This document shows positions 45,238 to 55,590 of a DNA stretch of 64,000 nucleotides, piece by piece. Made by a program: the position numbers and the translations under genes. Within the stretch, counting starts at the first letter, position 1, and every line of letters begins with the position of its first letter. The DNA comes from Lysinibacillus sphaericus (lineage in GTDB: Bacteria > Bacillota > Bacilli > Bacillales_A > Planococcaceae): NCBI RefSeq assembly GCF_001629735.1, contig NZ_CP015224.1:744001-808000 (forward strand), written 5' to 3'. Under the pieces are notes generated by a model, which had not been told where the DNA came from, did not search any database, and worked only from the letters and a program-made list of their open reading frames with translations.

Positions 45238-46671
45238 GTGGAGTTAACATTAGAGGAATTAAATAAGACAATCATGGAAATGCGCATAAAGGGGTTTTTA
45301 ACAGAGGCGTTGAAACTGGCAGATCAAGGTCTTTTAGTAGCTTTAGAGGGAAAAAACTATGAAATTGTATTGGACTTGTACTATCAGAAAATTTTAGTAC
45401 ATCATTCTTTGGGCGATACGCTAGCCATTGTCAGCCTTATTTTCGAGTATGAGGCTATTTGTGAAAAATATGGTACTAGCAAAGATTTGATGCATTATTA
45501 TTTGGCCATGTCGTTAATATACGATATGGTAGGAATCCGTGAAAAAACAGCAGAGATGACGAAACAGTCAATTGCTTTTGCTCAAGAATTACAAGATTTT
45601 ATGATGCTTGTTCGTTGTCATAATAATTTGTGCTATATAGAGGTAGAGAAGGGCTGTACGAAGGAAGCCCTTCAAGCGGGGTTGTTAGCAAGAGAGTATA
45701 ATAAAACGCTATATGAGACACAACCAGATTTAGCAAGATTATTAGATATTCGCATCAATAATAATTTAGCAGATGTATATATTTTGGAAGGGGATTTTTT
45801 AGCAGGAAAGGCATTGCTTGATGACTCATTAACGTCTAGCATAATTTCTCAGCATAAACCTGAAAAAGTAGCAGCCTTGTTTGGCTATGGCTTTTTATAT
45901 GAAAAGCAGCAGAAGCTTGAGGAAGCAGTGCAATATTATCAACAAGCAATAGATCTAGCCAAATCCTATGGTGATAAGCCCATTATGAAAAAAGTGATGC
46001 GCTTATTGTTGAATGTCCTGTACCAATTGAATTGGCGAGATGAAATTTTTGATGTCCAAAAAGAGTATATTAACCTTTCGGAACAGATGAGCGTTGATAA
46101 TTTACTACAGCAAGTGTTGAATTTGGAGTTTAAGCGTCAAAAAGAGAGATTAGAAAGAAAAGCACATTATGATCCTTTAACAGGTGTCTTGAATCGCCAC
46201 TTCTTAGATCAAGAGCTACATGAATGGTTACATGCTGCCAAAATAGCAGAATCCTATGTATGTATTACAGTTTTGGATATTGATAATTTTAAACTATTTA
46301 ACGACAGGCATGGTCATTTGTTTGGCGATAGGGTCTTACAACTTTTAGCTAATGGCTTAAAGGAATTTTTGCGAGATGAAGACGTCAAAATTATCCGTTA
46401 TGGTGGAGATGAATTCATTGTCTGTATTCGTCACCCCAAAAAGGCATACATCAAGGCACTTGTCCAAAATACACACGCCCATTTGCTAACGTTAACATTA
46501 GAAAAAGACCAGAAAAGCTATCCACTAAAAGTAAGTATGGGGGCTTGTATAAACAATCAAAAAAATTATTATTATAATGATTTATTTGAGCAAGCTGATC
46601 GTTGTTTATATGAGGCAAAAGATAATGGCCGTGCCACCCATATTTTATACGAACTATCATCATTTGAATGA
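45238..46671 (+). CDS. Diguanylate cyclase with N-terminal TPR domain
   Basis: 477 residues. Residues 1-285 are helical repeats of the TPR type (AALFGYGFLYEKQQKLEEAVQYYQQAIDLAK) and residues about 305-470 a GGDEF domain: DPLTGVLNRHFLDQEL, FKLFNDRHGHLFGDRVL and RYGGDEFIVCIR, intact for synthesis of cyclic di-GMP. An RDED sequence precedes GGDEF but is one residue out of the usual RxxD spacing, so product inhibition is uncertain. No membrane segment: a cytoplasmic enzyme, probably controlled by protein or peptide binding to the TPR part. Start GTG 45238. Confidence 0.92.
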   Translation: MELTLEELNKTIMEMRIKGFLTEALKLADQGLLVALEGKNYEIVLDLYYQKILVHHSLGDTLAIVSLIFEYEAICEKYGTSKDLMHYYLAMSLIYDMVGIREKTAEMTKQSIAFAQELQDFMMLVRCHNNLCYIEVEKGCTKEALQAGLLAREYNKTLYETQPDLARLLDIRINNNLADVYILEGDFLAGKALLDDSLTSSIISQHKPEKVAALFGYGFLYEKQQKLEEAVQYYQQAIDLAKSYGDKPIMKKVMRLLLNVLYQLNWRDEIFDVQKEYINLSEQMSVDNLLQQVLNLEFKRQKERLERKAHYDPLTGVLNRHFLDQELHEWLHAAKIAESYVCITVLDIDNFKLFNDRHGHLFGDRVLQLLANGLKEFLRDEDVKIIRYGGDEFIVCIRHPKKAYIKALVQNTHAHLLTLTLEKDQKSYPLKVSMGACINNQKNYYYNDLFEQADRCLYEAKDNGRATHILYELSSFE

Positions 46672-46905
46672 TTCCTATTTACTGTGTTGAATAGGAATTT
46701 TTCTATTGTTTCAGTAAATATTCTTTACAGAAATTGAAGTGCCATCACAATTTACAACGAGGCAGAATGTTACAGAATAAAATTTACTGTACCAATCATT
46801 TGAAAACGTTATTCTAGCAACGTACAATATATGAAATTAAGAAACACGACAGCATAAAATTGTTGTATAATGTTGTGGTATGAGGAAAGAAAGCAGGTTG
46901 ACAAA
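46672..46905. other. Upstream region of the ypmB-aspB block
   Basis: About 230 bases without a gene. TATAAT at 46866-46871 is a plausible -10 box for the following operon; a matching -35 is not obvious. In Bacillus dinG lies at this place; here the diguanylate cyclase does. Confidence 0.4.
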
Positions 46906-47007
46906 ATGGAAAGCAAAATGAATTGTAATGTAGTTAAATACACACACAAACATCCGCTATGTGTTGTGCCAAAAAAGCACGATGTGAAACAACAGGTGAA
47001 TAGATGA
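46906..47007 (+). CDS. Short peptide at the ypmA position
   Basis: 33 residues from ATG 46906 (start MESKMNCNVVKY, two Cys, Lys/His rich), with AGGT eight bases upstream, ending in an ATGA overlap with ypmB. Bacillus has the 56-residue YpmA here, also beginning MESK/MENK, but the remaining residues do not match what I recall. It may be a translation-coupling leader for ypmB or a truncated ypmA. Confidence 0.4.
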   Translation: MESKMNCNVVKYTHKHPLCVVPKKHDVKQQVNR

Positions 47008-47486
47008 AAAACTGGTTAATTTTCATTTCTGTCTTTATTGTTTCGTTGTCACTTGTCATTAGCATTTTAGTACTCTGGAAAGCCGAGGCTCCGTTCCGTT
47101 CAATTGAAGAGCAGGCTGAACAGTTGGCACTCGATGCCAAAGCCCTCGCAATTGTATCGGAGTCCTACACATATAATGGCAAACATTCGTATGTTACTGT
47201 GTTCGGGGTAGACGAATACGGTGATAAAAAGGCTGTCTTTGTTCCGACGAATCTAGACAAGGATTCCATGCAGGAAGTGTTATTAGAAGATGGTATTACG
47301 GAAAAGCAAGCATTATCGGTTTTTAAAAATGAAGGAAATGTACAGAAGGTCCTCCACATGAAATTGGGCTATGAGGAGCCAGGCGTTGTTTGGGAGATTA
47401 CATACCTAAACGACCACGACAAACTCAACTATGTCTATATTATGTTTAAGGATGGCGACTGGTGGAAGCGCATTACGAATTTATAA
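47004..47486 (+). CDS. ypmB: YpmB-like membrane-anchored protein
   Basis: 160 residues with an N-terminal membrane anchor (about 4-24) and a PepSY-like outside part (AEQLALDAKALAIVSESYTYNGKHSYVTVFGVD ... GVVWEITYLNDHDKLNYVYIMFKDGDWWKR). Sequence and place directly before aspB match YpmB of Bacillus, of unknown function. It starts in a four-base overlap with the short peptide and is followed 16 bases later by aspB. Confidence 0.88.
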   Translation: MKNWLIFISVFIVSLSLVISILVLWKAEAPFRSIEEQAEQLALDAKALAIVSESYTYNGKHSYVTVFGVDEYGDKKAVFVPTNLDKDSMQEVLLEDGITEKQALSVFKNEGNVQKVLHMKLGYEEPGVVWEITYLNDHDKLNYVYIMFKDGDWWKRITNL

Positions 47487-47502
47487 GAGGAGTAGATCCC
47501 GG

Positions 47503-48696
47503 ATGAAAAACTTATTAGCAACACGTGTAAAAACTTTAACACCATCTTCAACATTAGCTATTACTGCGAAAGCAAAAGCACTAAAAGAGCAAGGTATTGA
47601 TGTCATTGGCCTTGGTGCTGGTGAACCAGACTTTAATACACCTCAAAACATTTTAAATGCTGCCATTGATTCAATGGAAAAGGGCTATACAAAATATACA
47701 CCTGCTGGTGGACTTCCAGTTCTAAAAAAAGCCATTATCGATAAACTACAGCGCGATAATAACCTTTCTTATCAGCCTAATGAAGTGATTGTGGGTGTAG
47801 GTGCAAAGCATATTTTATACACGTTATTCCAAGTCATTTTAAACGAGGGCGATGAAGTTATTATTCCAATCCCTTATTGGGTGTCTTATCCTGAGCAAGT
47901 GAAATTAGCGGGCGGAGTACCTGTATACGTTGAAGGTACACGTGAACAAAGCTATAAAATTACTGCCGATCAATTAAGAGCTGCTGTAACTGATAAAACA
48001 AAAGCTGTCATTATCAACTCACCTAGCAACCCGTCTGGTATGATATATTCACGTGAAGAGCTTGCAGAACTTGCTGCAGTTGCAGAAGAAAAGGATATTT
48101 TAATCGTGTCAGATGAAATTTATGAGAAGCTTGTATACAATGGTATTGAGCATTTTTCAATTGCACAACTTTCTGATGCAGTGAAAGCACGTACAATTGT
48201 TGTGAATGGTGTGGCAAAATCTCACTCTATGACAGGCTGGCGTATTGGTTATGCTGCAGGTGATGCGGACATCGTTAAAGCAATGACTGACCTTGCATCA
48301 CACTCAACATCTAATGCGACAACAACTGCACAATATGCAACTGTTGAAGCGTATAATGGCCCACAGGACGCTGTAGAGGAAATGCGCCAAGCATTCGAAT
48401 CTCGTCTTGAGAAAATTTACCCACAGGTAAGTGCAATTCCTGGCTTCCATGTCTTAAAACCACAGGGTGCATTCTACTTATTACCAGATGTAGCAGAAGC
48501 TATGGCTCACACTGGCTATGATTCAGTAGACGCATTCGCTGCGGATATTTTAACAGAAGCAAACGTGGCTGTGATTCCAGGCTCTGGCTTTGGTGCACCA
48601 ACTACTATGCGATTATCTTATGCTACATCTTTAGACTTACTAGAAGAGGCAGTCCGTCGTATTGATACATTTGTAAAATCAAAATGGCAAGACTAA
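47503..48696 (+). CDS. aspB: Aspartate aminotransferase
   Basis: 397 residues from ATG 47503, with AGGAGT upstream; longer frames upstream overlap ypmB. A fold-type I PLP enzyme of the AspB subgroup: [10 protein letters not shown] near residue 40, the PLP-binding Lys in [17 protein letters not shown] [19 protein letters not shown] (about residue 237) and the substrate arginine in MRLSYATS. It interconverts aspartate and oxaloacetate with 2-oxoglutarate. Its place between ypmB and asnS is conserved, linking aspartate supply with asparaginyl-tRNA. Confidence 0.96.
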   Translation: MKNLLATRVKTLTPSSTLAITAKAKALKEQGIDVIGLGAGEPDFNTPQNILNAAIDSMEKGYTKYTPAGGLPVLKKAIIDKLQRDNNLSYQPNEVIVGVGAKHILYTLFQVILNEGDEVIIPIPYWVSYPEQVKLAGGVPVYVEGTREQSYKITADQLRAAVTDKTKAVIINSPSNPSGMIYSREELAELAAVAEEKDILIVSDEIYEKLVYNGIEHFSIAQLSDAVKARTIVVNGVAKSHSMTGWRIGYAAGDADIVKAMTDLASHSTSNATTTAQYATVEAYNGPQDAVEEMRQAFESRLEKIYPQVSAIPGFHVLKPQGAFYLLPDVAEAMAHTGYDSVDAFAADILTEANVAVIPGSGFGAPTTMRLSYATSLDLLEEAVRRIDTFVKSKWQD

Positions 48697-48724
48697 TCCC
48701 TCTAGACAACTTTGGAGGATTTCT

Positions 48725-50020
48725 ATGAAAAAAATTATGATTAAAGATATGCCACAGCATATCGGTGAAACAGTCAAAATTGGCGCTTGGCTAGCTAACA
48801 AACGTTCAAGTGGTAAAATCGCCTTCTTACAACTTCGTGATGGTTCTGGCTTTGTTCAGGGTGTTGTCGTGAAAGAAGAGGTGGGGGAAGAAATTTTTGC
48901 AACAGCTAAGGGACTAACGCAAGAAACTTCTATGTATATTACAGGAGAAGTGAAAGCTGACGAACGTTCAAGCTTTGGCTGTGAACTAGCTGTAACAGGA
49001 ATTGAAGTTCTACATACAGCGACAGATTTCCCAATTACACCAAAGGAACACGGTCCTGAATTTTTAATGGATAACCGTCATTTATGGTTACGTTCTCGTA
49101 AACAACATGCCATTATGAAAATCCGTAATGAAATCATTCGTGCTACTTACGAATTTTTCAACAATAATGGTTTTACAAAGATGGACCCACCAATTTTAAC
49201 AGGGTCTTCACCGGAAGGTACATCTGAGCTCTTCCATACGAAATACTTTGATGAGGATGCTTTCCTTTCTCAATCAGGACAGCTTTATATGGAAGCGGCA
49301 GCTATGGCACTAGGGAAAGTATTTTCATTCGGTCCAACTTTCCGTGCTGAAAAATCTAAAACACGTCGTCACTTAATCGAGTTCTGGATGATTGAGCCTG
49401 AGATGGCCTTTGTAGAATTTGAAGAAAATCTAGAGGTACAGGAGCAATATGTAACGCATATTGTACAATCGGTTCTGGCTAACTGCAAATTAGAATTAGA
49501 GCGACTTGAACGTGATACATCGAAACTTGAAAATATTAAAGCACCATTCCCTCGTATTTCATATGATGATGCGATCAAGCTTTTACATGAACAAGGTTTT
49601 GACGATATTGAGTGGGGTGACGATTTTGGTGCACCTCATGAAACAGCCATTGCTAATTCATTCGACAAGCCCGTATTCATTACATGCTATCCAGTAGGCA
49701 TTAAACCATTCTATATGCAACCACATCCAGATCGCGATGATGTTGTATTATGTGCTGATTTAATTGCACCTGAAGGCTATGGTGAAATTATTGGTGGTTC
49801 TGAGCGTATCCATGACTATGATTTATTAAAATCTCGTCTTGAAGAACATAACCTATCTTTAGATGCATATGCATGGTATTTAGACCTTCGTAAACATGGT
49901 TCTGTTCCACATTCAGGCTTTGGACTTGGATTAGAACGAACTGTTGCATGGATTTCTGGTACAGAACATATTCGTGAAACCATTCCATTCCCACGTTTAC
50001 TGAACCGCTTATATCCATAA
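48725..50020 (+). CDS. asnS: Asparaginyl-tRNA synthetase
   Basis: 431 residues with TGGAGG upstream of ATG 48725. N-terminal OB-fold anticodon-binding domain ([32 protein letters not shown]), then class II catalytic core: motif 1 region near [25 protein letters not shown], motif 2 [22 protein letters not shown], motif 3 [15 protein letters not shown]. It charges tRNA-Asn. No T-box leader is visible. A terminator hairpin follows. Confidence 0.97.
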   Translation: MKKIMIKDMPQHIGETVKIGAWLANKRSSGKIAFLQLRDGSGFVQGVVVKEEVGEEIFATAKGLTQETSMYITGEVKADERSSFGCELAVTGIEVLHTATDFPITPKEHGPEFLMDNRHLWLRSRKQHAIMKIRNEIIRATYEFFNNNGFTKMDPPILTGSSPEGTSELFHTKYFDEDAFLSQSGQLYMEAAAMALGKVFSFGPTFRAEKSKTRRHLIEFWMIEPEMAFVEFEENLEVQEQYVTHIVQSVLANCKLELERLERDTSKLENIKAPFPRISYDDAIKLLHEQGFDDIEWGDDFGAPHETAIANSFDKPVFITCYPVGIKPFYMQPHPDRDDVVLCADLIAPEGYGEIIGGSERIHDYDLLKSRLEEHNLSLDAYAWYLDLRKHGSVPHSGFGLGLERTVAWISGTEHIRETIPFPRLLNRLYP

Positions 50021-50033
50021 GCAAATCAATTTC

Positions 50034-50066
50034 AAAGTCGCGTAGTGAAATATCTACGCGGCTTTT
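50034..50066 (+). terminator. Terminator between asnS and dnaD
   Basis: AAAGTCGCGTAG and CTACGCGGCTTT pair around TGAAATAT, followed by TTCT. It separates asnS from dnaD, and partial read-through is possible. Confidence 0.75.
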
Positions 50067-50097
50067 CTACTTACTTAAAGAAGGAGTCAAGAGAAAT

Positions 50098-50826
50098 ATG
50101 AATGCAAATAATCATCGACTCCGTACATGGACTGAGCAGAGAATGATTCCCATCCCTCAGCTTTTTTTTCAGTTTTATAAGGAGTTAAATATAGAGGATG
50201 AAGAGGCGCTAATTGTCATGCACTTATTAGCCTTTCATATGGAAGGGTATGACTTCCCTACACCGAATGATCTAAAGAATCGTCTCACAATGCCAGAAAA
50301 TGAACTAACATCCCGTTTACAACGATTAATGCAAAAGGGCTTCCTTGAAATTACTCGTGATGTGGATACAGGTGGCAAGCTCTATGAAAAATATTCGGTT
50401 TATCCACTCTGGGAGCGAATTGTGCAGATGATCGAGATGAAAGAGCAACAAAAATCCGCCATAACACTTCAACAAGAAGAAGGAGAGATTTTCCGACTCT
50501 TTGAAGAAGAAATGGGACGTCTTTTATCTCCTTTAGAGCTTGAAAAAATAGGATGTTGGCTTGATGAGGACAACCATAGTCCAACACTCATTAAAGAGGC
50601 ATTAAAAGAAGCTGTGTTTGCAGGGAAACTGAGTATTCGTTATATTGATCGGATTTTGTTAGAGTGGAAGAAGAAAAATATTACGACACCACAGGCTGCA
50701 CAAAAGCAAAGTGAGCAGTTTCGTGAGAAGCAAACCTTTAGTAGAAATCCAGCACGCACAGTTCAGCAAGATGCACAACCAACCAATAAAGTACCATTTT
50801 ATAATTGGTTAGAAGAGAGAGAATAG
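50098..50826 (+). CDS. dnaD: Replication initiation protein DnaD
   Basis: 242 residues from ATG 50098 with AAGGAG upstream. N-terminal winged-helix oligomerisation domain (IPQLFFQFYKELNIEDEEALIVMHLLAFH) and C-terminal DnaD domain (RLFEEEMGRLLSPLELEKIGCWLDEDN, with YIDRILLEWKKKNITT near its end). DnaD loads the replicative helicase at oriC and restart sites. The order asnS-dnaD-nth is conserved in Bacillales. A basic tail follows the domain. It is followed by nth after 12 bases. Confidence 0.95.
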   Translation: MNANNHRLRTWTEQRMIPIPQLFFQFYKELNIEDEEALIVMHLLAFHMEGYDFPTPNDLKNRLTMPENELTSRLQRLMQKGFLEITRDVDTGGKLYEKYSVYPLWERIVQMIEMKEQQKSAITLQQEEGEIFRLFEEEMGRLLSPLELEKIGCWLDEDNHSPTLIKEALKEAVFAGKLSIRYIDRILLEWKKKNITTPQAAQKQSEQFREKQTFSRNPARTVQQDAQPTNKVPFYNWLEERE

Positions 50827-50838
50827 GGGGCGTCCGGT

Positions 50839-51501
50839 TTGTTAACAAAAAAACAGTGGGAGCATTGCCTAGAAGAAATGGATCGAATGTTTCCTAATGC
50901 ACATTGTGAGCTTGTGCATGACAACGCCTTTGAGCTCACAATTGCGACATTATTATCTGCACAATGTACGGATGTACTTGTTAATAAAGTAACAAAAACA
51001 TTATTTCAGAAATATAAAACGCCTGAAGATTATTTGGCTGTCCCATTGGAAGAATTACAACAGGATATTCGCTCTATTGGCTTATATCGCAATAAGGCGA
51101 AGAACATCCAGGCTTTATGTCAACGTTTACTAGATGAATATAATGGCGAAATACCCGCAACCCGAGAAGCACTTGTAACATTGCCAGGTGTGGGGCGGAA
51201 AACAGCCAATGTAGTGCTATCAGTAGCCTTTGATATTCCTGCACTGGCAGTCGATACCCATGTAGAGCGTGTTTCTAAACGTCTAGGTCTTTGCCGATGG
51301 AAAGATTCCGTGCTTGAAGTCGAAGAAACGATTATGAAAAAAACACCTATGGATAAGTGGTCGAAAACGCATCATCAGTTAATCTTCTTTGGCCGTTATC
51401 ATTGTAAGGCTCAAAATCCTGGCTGCCATGCCTGTCCTTTACTCAGCGATTGTCGTGAAGGTCAAAAGCGTTTGAAGAAAGGTTTGGTGAAGGAAGCATG
51501 A
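50839..51501 (+). CDS. nth: Endonuclease III
   Basis: 220 residues, start TTG 50839. DNA glycosylase/AP lyase for oxidised pyrimidines. HhH motif LPGVGRKTANVVL with the catalytic Lys (about residue 119), catalytic Asp in VDTHVERVSKRLG, and the iron-sulfur cluster CKAQNPGCHACPLLSDC (C-x6-C-x2-C-x5-C). It overlaps ypoC by four bases. Confidence 0.97.
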   Translation: MLTKKQWEHCLEEMDRMFPNAHCELVHDNAFELTIATLLSAQCTDVLVNKVTKTLFQKYKTPEDYLAVPLEELQQDIRSIGLYRNKAKNIQALCQRLLDEYNGEIPATREALVTLPGVGRKTANVVLSVAFDIPALAVDTHVERVSKRLGLCRWKDSVLEVEETIMKKTPMDKWSKTHHQLIFFGRYHCKAQNPGCHACPLLSDCREGQKRLKKGLVKEA

Positions 51502-51812
51502 ATAGTGAAGCTATTGCAAAAGATCAGGTAGATGCTTGGTTTGCCCAATGGACAACCCTTCAAGCGAACATCCACGAAGCCCATGATGCTCGAAACGGTA
51601 CAGCAAAAGGCTTAATGGAAGAAGCAATTAAGTTGTTTGAACAACTTGTACAGGCGGCAGGAGACGAGGTGCTGCCGATTAATGGAGTTGAACGGCTTGC
51701 CTTTATCAAAGCTAAGCCAGGACAATACGCTTGTTATCGTCAGCTTGATGAATTGTTTAAGGAAACGAAAAAACGGACAGCACGTTTGCGAATTCAAGCT
51801 AGTAAAAAATAG
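51498..51812 (+). CDS. ypoC: YpoC-like protein
   Basis: 104 residues, starting in an ATGA overlap with nth, as in Bacillus where ypoC follows nth. Helical and charged, with WFAQWTTLQANIHEAHD and VERLAFIKAKPGQYACYRQLDELFKE. No known function and no domain recognised; the assignment is from synteny. A terminator follows. Confidence 0.8.
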   Translation: MNSEAIAKDQVDAWFAQWTTLQANIHEAHDARNGTAKGLMEEAIKLFEQLVQAAGDEVLPINGVERLAFIKAKPGQYACYRQLDELFKETKKRTARLRIQASKK

Positions 51813-51848
51813 AGTGGGTAGGATAGTTTAAGCTCTTTATAGAATGAA

Positions 51849-51882
51849 AAAACCGAGAAGCATCCTGTGCTTCTCGGTTTTT
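51849..51882. terminator. Bidirectional terminator between ypoC and ponA
   Basis: AAACCGAGAAGCA and TGCTTCTCGGTTT form a thirteen-pair stem around TCCTG, with A/T runs on both sides. Confidence 0.95.
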
Positions 51883-51885
51883 CGT

Positions 51886-54564
51886 TTATTCTGAGCTTTG
51901 TTCTTCATCATTTGGGTCTACAGGATCAGTAGGCGGCGTTGGTTGCTGACTTCCATCTGAACCACCGTTATTGCCACCGTTGTTGCCGTTATTCCCATGC
52001 CCATTGCCATTATTATTATTGCCACCGTTGTTGCCATTTCCGTTGCCGTTGCCATTATTATTACCATTATCTTGATCTCCTTCACCAGGATCTGTTGGTA
52101 AATCAATGTTTGGCTCTTCCGGATTTTCTGTTTCTACATCCTCTTCTTCCGTTGTACTAGTAATTTGGAAAGTAGTGGTACCAGGTTCACTTCGTGCACC
52201 ATCCACAATGGCTACGACTGAAATCGTGTAATTGCCATCTTCCAGCGTGTTGGCCACTGTTAAACCTTTACTCTCTGTTTTACCAAGGTCAAACTTTTTA
52301 CCGTCATCACGGGTTGCAGTTACTTCAAAGGAAGTCGGTAATGGTTCGTCTGTCTCTGGATTCAAGCTAGCATCATGTTCCCAAGAAATGTTGATGGACT
52401 GTGCACCTAAATCTAAGCTTGCAGATACGTTGTATGGCGTAGCCAATTCTGGTGCCTCATAAACACTCGACACTTCTGTTGGCTCAGTACCACGAACGAA
52501 TAGCTCTGTTTGACGTAATTCACTTGGTGTAAAGTCACTTGCCAATTTCAATGGCTTAGACCCTACTTCAATCGTTGCTTCTACAACTGTACTTGGCTTT
52601 TTAAAGCTTTCTGTTTCAACGTTTGCTGAAATATCTTGCATAATCGATTTAAATAGATTTTGTGGTAAACGTCGTTCTTCCCACGTTGTAATTGGATCAA
52701 AATGTTTTTCATAGCCACTCCATATAGCAATGGAATAGTTTGTCGTATAACCAGCAAACCATGAATCTGGGACGCTTGTGTTCGGTAAATTATATTTATT
52801 AAAATCTTCAGCTGAATAGTTGGTTGTACCTGTTTTACCTGCGATATCTAGTCCAGGGACGTTAGCTGCAGTACCTGATGCGTCAGGTTTGTTGCCAACT
52901 ACATCACGTAGCATATCTGTTACCATATAAGCTGTAGCTTCACTCATCGCTACATTAGGCTCAGGTGTATAATTTTTAGATGTTTTCCCATCACGGTAAA
53001 CAATTTTTGTAATAGCGTGTGGGTCCGTATAAACGCCGTTATTTCCGAATGCTGCATAGGAAGCCGCCATTTGAATTGGGGAGATAGTAATCGCTCCACC
53101 ACCAATTGCGTCTGATTCGTAAAGGTTTTCTGTTTCAATCCCTAAACGTCCAACAAACTCCTTCGCATTTTCAGTACCTACTTCTTGTAATGCTTTGACA
53201 GCGGGTACGTTACGTGAAGCATATAATGCCTTACGAGCGGTCATGGCACCCATATATCTGCCATCCCAGTTTGTAATAGTTTGTTTTGAATTGGAATAGT
53301 TCATAGGTTCATCTACAAGTGTATGGCCTGTAGACCATTTTAAATATTCAATGGCTGGACCGTAGTCCACTAATGGTTTCATGGTAGAACCAGGTTGATT
53401 TTTTGTTAAATCATCTGCATAGTTCCAGCCACGTTCGGCACCATAATGTCGACCGCCACCAACAGCTTGAATAGCACCTGTTTTCGTATCAATGACTGCT
53501 ACACCTGACTGAATATCTTCTGTCGGGAAATTGCTGTCATCGTTCATGACATTTTCAACAACTTTTTGGGCATTTGGATCAAGTGTTGTATACACTTTAA
53601 TACCTTCTGCCATGGCTGAACCATCACCGTTATTTTCCAATTCATTAATAACGACATCTAGGAAGGCATCGTATTTCGAACCAGCAAAGGATTGACGCGT
53701 TGCATCGTCTGCAAGACCTGCTTGGACATCAACGTTTTTAGCTTCTTCCATTTCTGTTTTCGAAATTTTTCCGTGTTGATACATTAATCCTAAAACCGTA
53801 TTTCGACGTTGCTTGGCAAGATCAGGGTTTTTCAATGGATTATAAGCATTTGGTCGTTGTACTAATCCTGCTAATAATGCTTCTTCATCTAATGTTAAAT
53901 CTTTTAATTCTTTTCCATAGAAATATTGGGCTGCTGTACCAAATCCATAAATACGGCCTGACATTAGCATTTTATTGAAATACATTTCAAAAATTTCTTC
54001 TTTTGAATATTTACGTTCTAATTGAAATGCTAGCCAAGCTTCCTGTGCTTTACGCTTTAATTTCTTTTCATTTTGTAAAAATGAGTTTTTGACCACTTGC
54101 TGTGTTAGGGTAGAGGCACCTTGTGCACCAAAGCCATCACGGAAGTTAGCAAGTATGGCACCACCTAGACGGTAGAAGTCCATGCCGTGATGTTTAAAAA
54201 AGCGTACATCTTCCGTTGCAAGAATAGCGTTCACCATGTCTTCGGGTATATCTTCATATTTTATATATTTGCGGTTTTCAGCACCAATTGTTGCAAATAT
54301 TTCACCGTTTTTATCGTAGAACTCTGAAGACACAGGGTCTTTCAATAATTCCTCATCAAGCTTAGGAGCGGTGCTCGCATAGTAAGCAAATAAACCTGCT
54401 CCTCCAATGAAGCCTACAACACCGATGACTAATAGAGTTAAGAAAATACGTTTTATCCACATTTTAGCGGGTGTTGACGATTTTGTTGTTGTTTTCTTAC
54501 CTTTTTTATTTTTTTCAGCGAGAGCCTTTTGATGCTCTCCACGTGTTCGACGACGTTCAGTCAT
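51886..54564 (-). CDS. ponA: Penicillin-binding protein 1A/1B (class A)
   Basis: 892 residues; ATG 54564 (MTERRRTRGE) follows AGGAG, one base after the recU stop. Membrane anchor about 48-70, glycosyltransferase domain with EDVRFFKHHGMD and QGASTLTQQVVKN, transpeptidase domain with SxxK in PGSTMKPL, SRN in YASRNVPAVK and KTG in AGKTGTTNYS. Then a fibronectin type III domain (YNVSASLDLGAQSINISWEHD) and a Gly/Asn-rich low-complexity tail (about 820-870), unusual in its repeat of NNGNGNGNG. It polymerises and cross-links peptidoglycan. Gene pair recU-ponA is conserved. Confidence 0.96.
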   Translation of the reverse strand: MTERRRTRGEHQKALAEKNKKGKKTTTKSSTPAKMWIKRIFLTLLVIGVVGFIGGAGLFAYYASTAPKLDEELLKDPVSSEFYDKNGEIFATIGAENRKYIKYEDIPEDMVNAILATEDVRFFKHHGMDFYRLGGAILANFRDGFGAQGASTLTQQVVKNSFLQNEKKLKRKAQEAWLAFQLERKYSKEEIFEMYFNKMLMSGRIYGFGTAAQYFYGKELKDLTLDEEALLAGLVQRPNAYNPLKNPDLAKQRRNTVLGLMYQHGKISKTEMEEAKNVDVQAGLADDATRQSFAGSKYDAFLDVVINELENNGDGSAMAEGIKVYTTLDPNAQKVVENVMNDDSNFPTEDIQSGVAVIDTKTGAIQAVGGGRHYGAERGWNYADDLTKNQPGSTMKPLVDYGPAIEYLKWSTGHTLVDEPMNYSNSKQTITNWDGRYMGAMTARKALYASRNVPAVKALQEVGTENAKEFVGRLGIETENLYESDAIGGGAITISPIQMAASYAAFGNNGVYTDPHAITKIVYRDGKTSKNYTPEPNVAMSEATAYMVTDMLRDVVGNKPDASGTAANVPGLDIAGKTGTTNYSAEDFNKYNLPNTSVPDSWFAGYTTNYSIAIWSGYEKHFDPITTWEERRLPQNLFKSIMQDISANVETESFKKPSTVVEATIEVGSKPLKLASDFTPSELRQTELFVRGTEPTEVSSVYEAPELATPYNVSASLDLGAQSINISWEHDASLNPETDEPLPTSFEVTATRDDGKKFDLGKTESKGLTVANTLEDGNYTISVVAIVDGARSEPGTTTFQITSTTEEEDVETENPEEPNIDLPTDPGEGDQDNGNNNGNGNGNGNNGGNNNNGNGHGNNGNNGGNNGGSDGSQQPTPPTDPVDPNDEEQSSE

Positions 54565-54565
54565 T

Positions 54566-55210
54566 CTATTTCTCCTCACTTTCAAACCTGTAGCATTTTG
54601 CATCGATCAGTTGTTGGATGATGGGTAAATAATCGATACGTGGATAATAGCTAGTAGGAATTTCATACGCCTCTTCTACAATTGTTGAAAAGGGTATGGA
54701 TTTACGATTGCCACTTTCCATTGCTTTCCAGGCCTTTTGTAAAACTTCATATGGCACAATAAAATATCGTTCAAAAGCTGAAAAGCGAACGATAATAAAA
54801 GCCACACCATTTTGTTCAGTCACTTGCTGCATATGGGTCATTTGATGCTCATGAATGTTTTTTAAGGGGAAACTGGTTTTGGAAGCAGTTTCCTTTGCAT
54901 CAAAATCAATATAATGCCCATTCCAAACACCATTGTAGTCGGTTGTAGAGGGTGTTCGAAAATATGCTTCACGAATGACAGCAGCACTTCGTGAAGGGTA
55001 CTCTACTTTGACGATTTGTACAGGGACAGGTTTCTTGTGAATAATAGCAAGTCGTCTTTTTATATAATAGTCGTTTGCTTCATTAATTTCATCTTCTAGC
55101 GTCTTTCCACGATTACTAAAAGACAAATCTTTACTTTTACTCTTTTTTTCTGTTTTCTGTACAGAAGTATTGGGGGTATACAATTTCCCATTTGGATAGC
55201 GAATTGTCAT
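54566..55210 (-). CDS. recU: Holliday junction resolvase RecU
   Basis: 214 residues with GGGTGA upstream of ATG 55210. RecU cleaves Holliday junctions and aids chromosome segregation. Nuclease core: SRSAAVIREAYFRTPSTTDYNGVWNGHYIDFDAKETASKTSFPL, with the D..(D)AKET metal-binding residues, then FPLKNIHEHQMTHM and IVRFSAFERYFIVPYE. One base from the ponA start: two-gene operon. Confidence 0.96.
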   Translation of the reverse strand: MTIRYPNGKLYTPNTSVQKTEKKSKSKDLSFSNRGKTLEDEINEANDYYIKRRLAIIHKKPVPVQIVKVEYPSRSAAVIREAYFRTPSTTDYNGVWNGHYIDFDAKETASKTSFPLKNIHEHQMTHMQQVTEQNGVAFIIVRFSAFERYFIVPYEVLQKAWKAMESGNRKSIPFSTIVEEAYEIPTSYYPRIDYLPIIQQLIDAKCYRFESEEK

Positions 55211-55590
55211 TTAGCTCACCCTTTATCAAACTGCTTTCCTATATAGTAGTTTACCATGATTTGATGGCTCTTCTCTACCTACATCCGTGTTGTCTTTGTT
55301 ACAAGACTAGTAGACAGTGGATGCAATGAATAAACAAATTGCGTCGAAAAAAAGCTCATGATTGTCTTCCTCGAATCGTCAAAATAACTGATAAATTTAA
55401 ACATAAAAACGTTTGAAGAGTGGTGAAATATCTACACCTTTCATTCAGGACGCCTTTTTAGTTGGAAGGTTCATTTTTAAAAATTTATCGAAAATCTTCT
55501 TCTTTCAGCTAACTTACGCTTATTTTGTCACGCATGAAGGTAATTTTATACATGCGAGGAATACTTAAGTAAAGCAAAGGGGGCGTTATT
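55211..55590. other. Divergent intergenic region
   Basis: About 380 bases between recU and a small rightward gene, holding the promoters of both. No gene or known element is visible. Confidence 0.4.
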
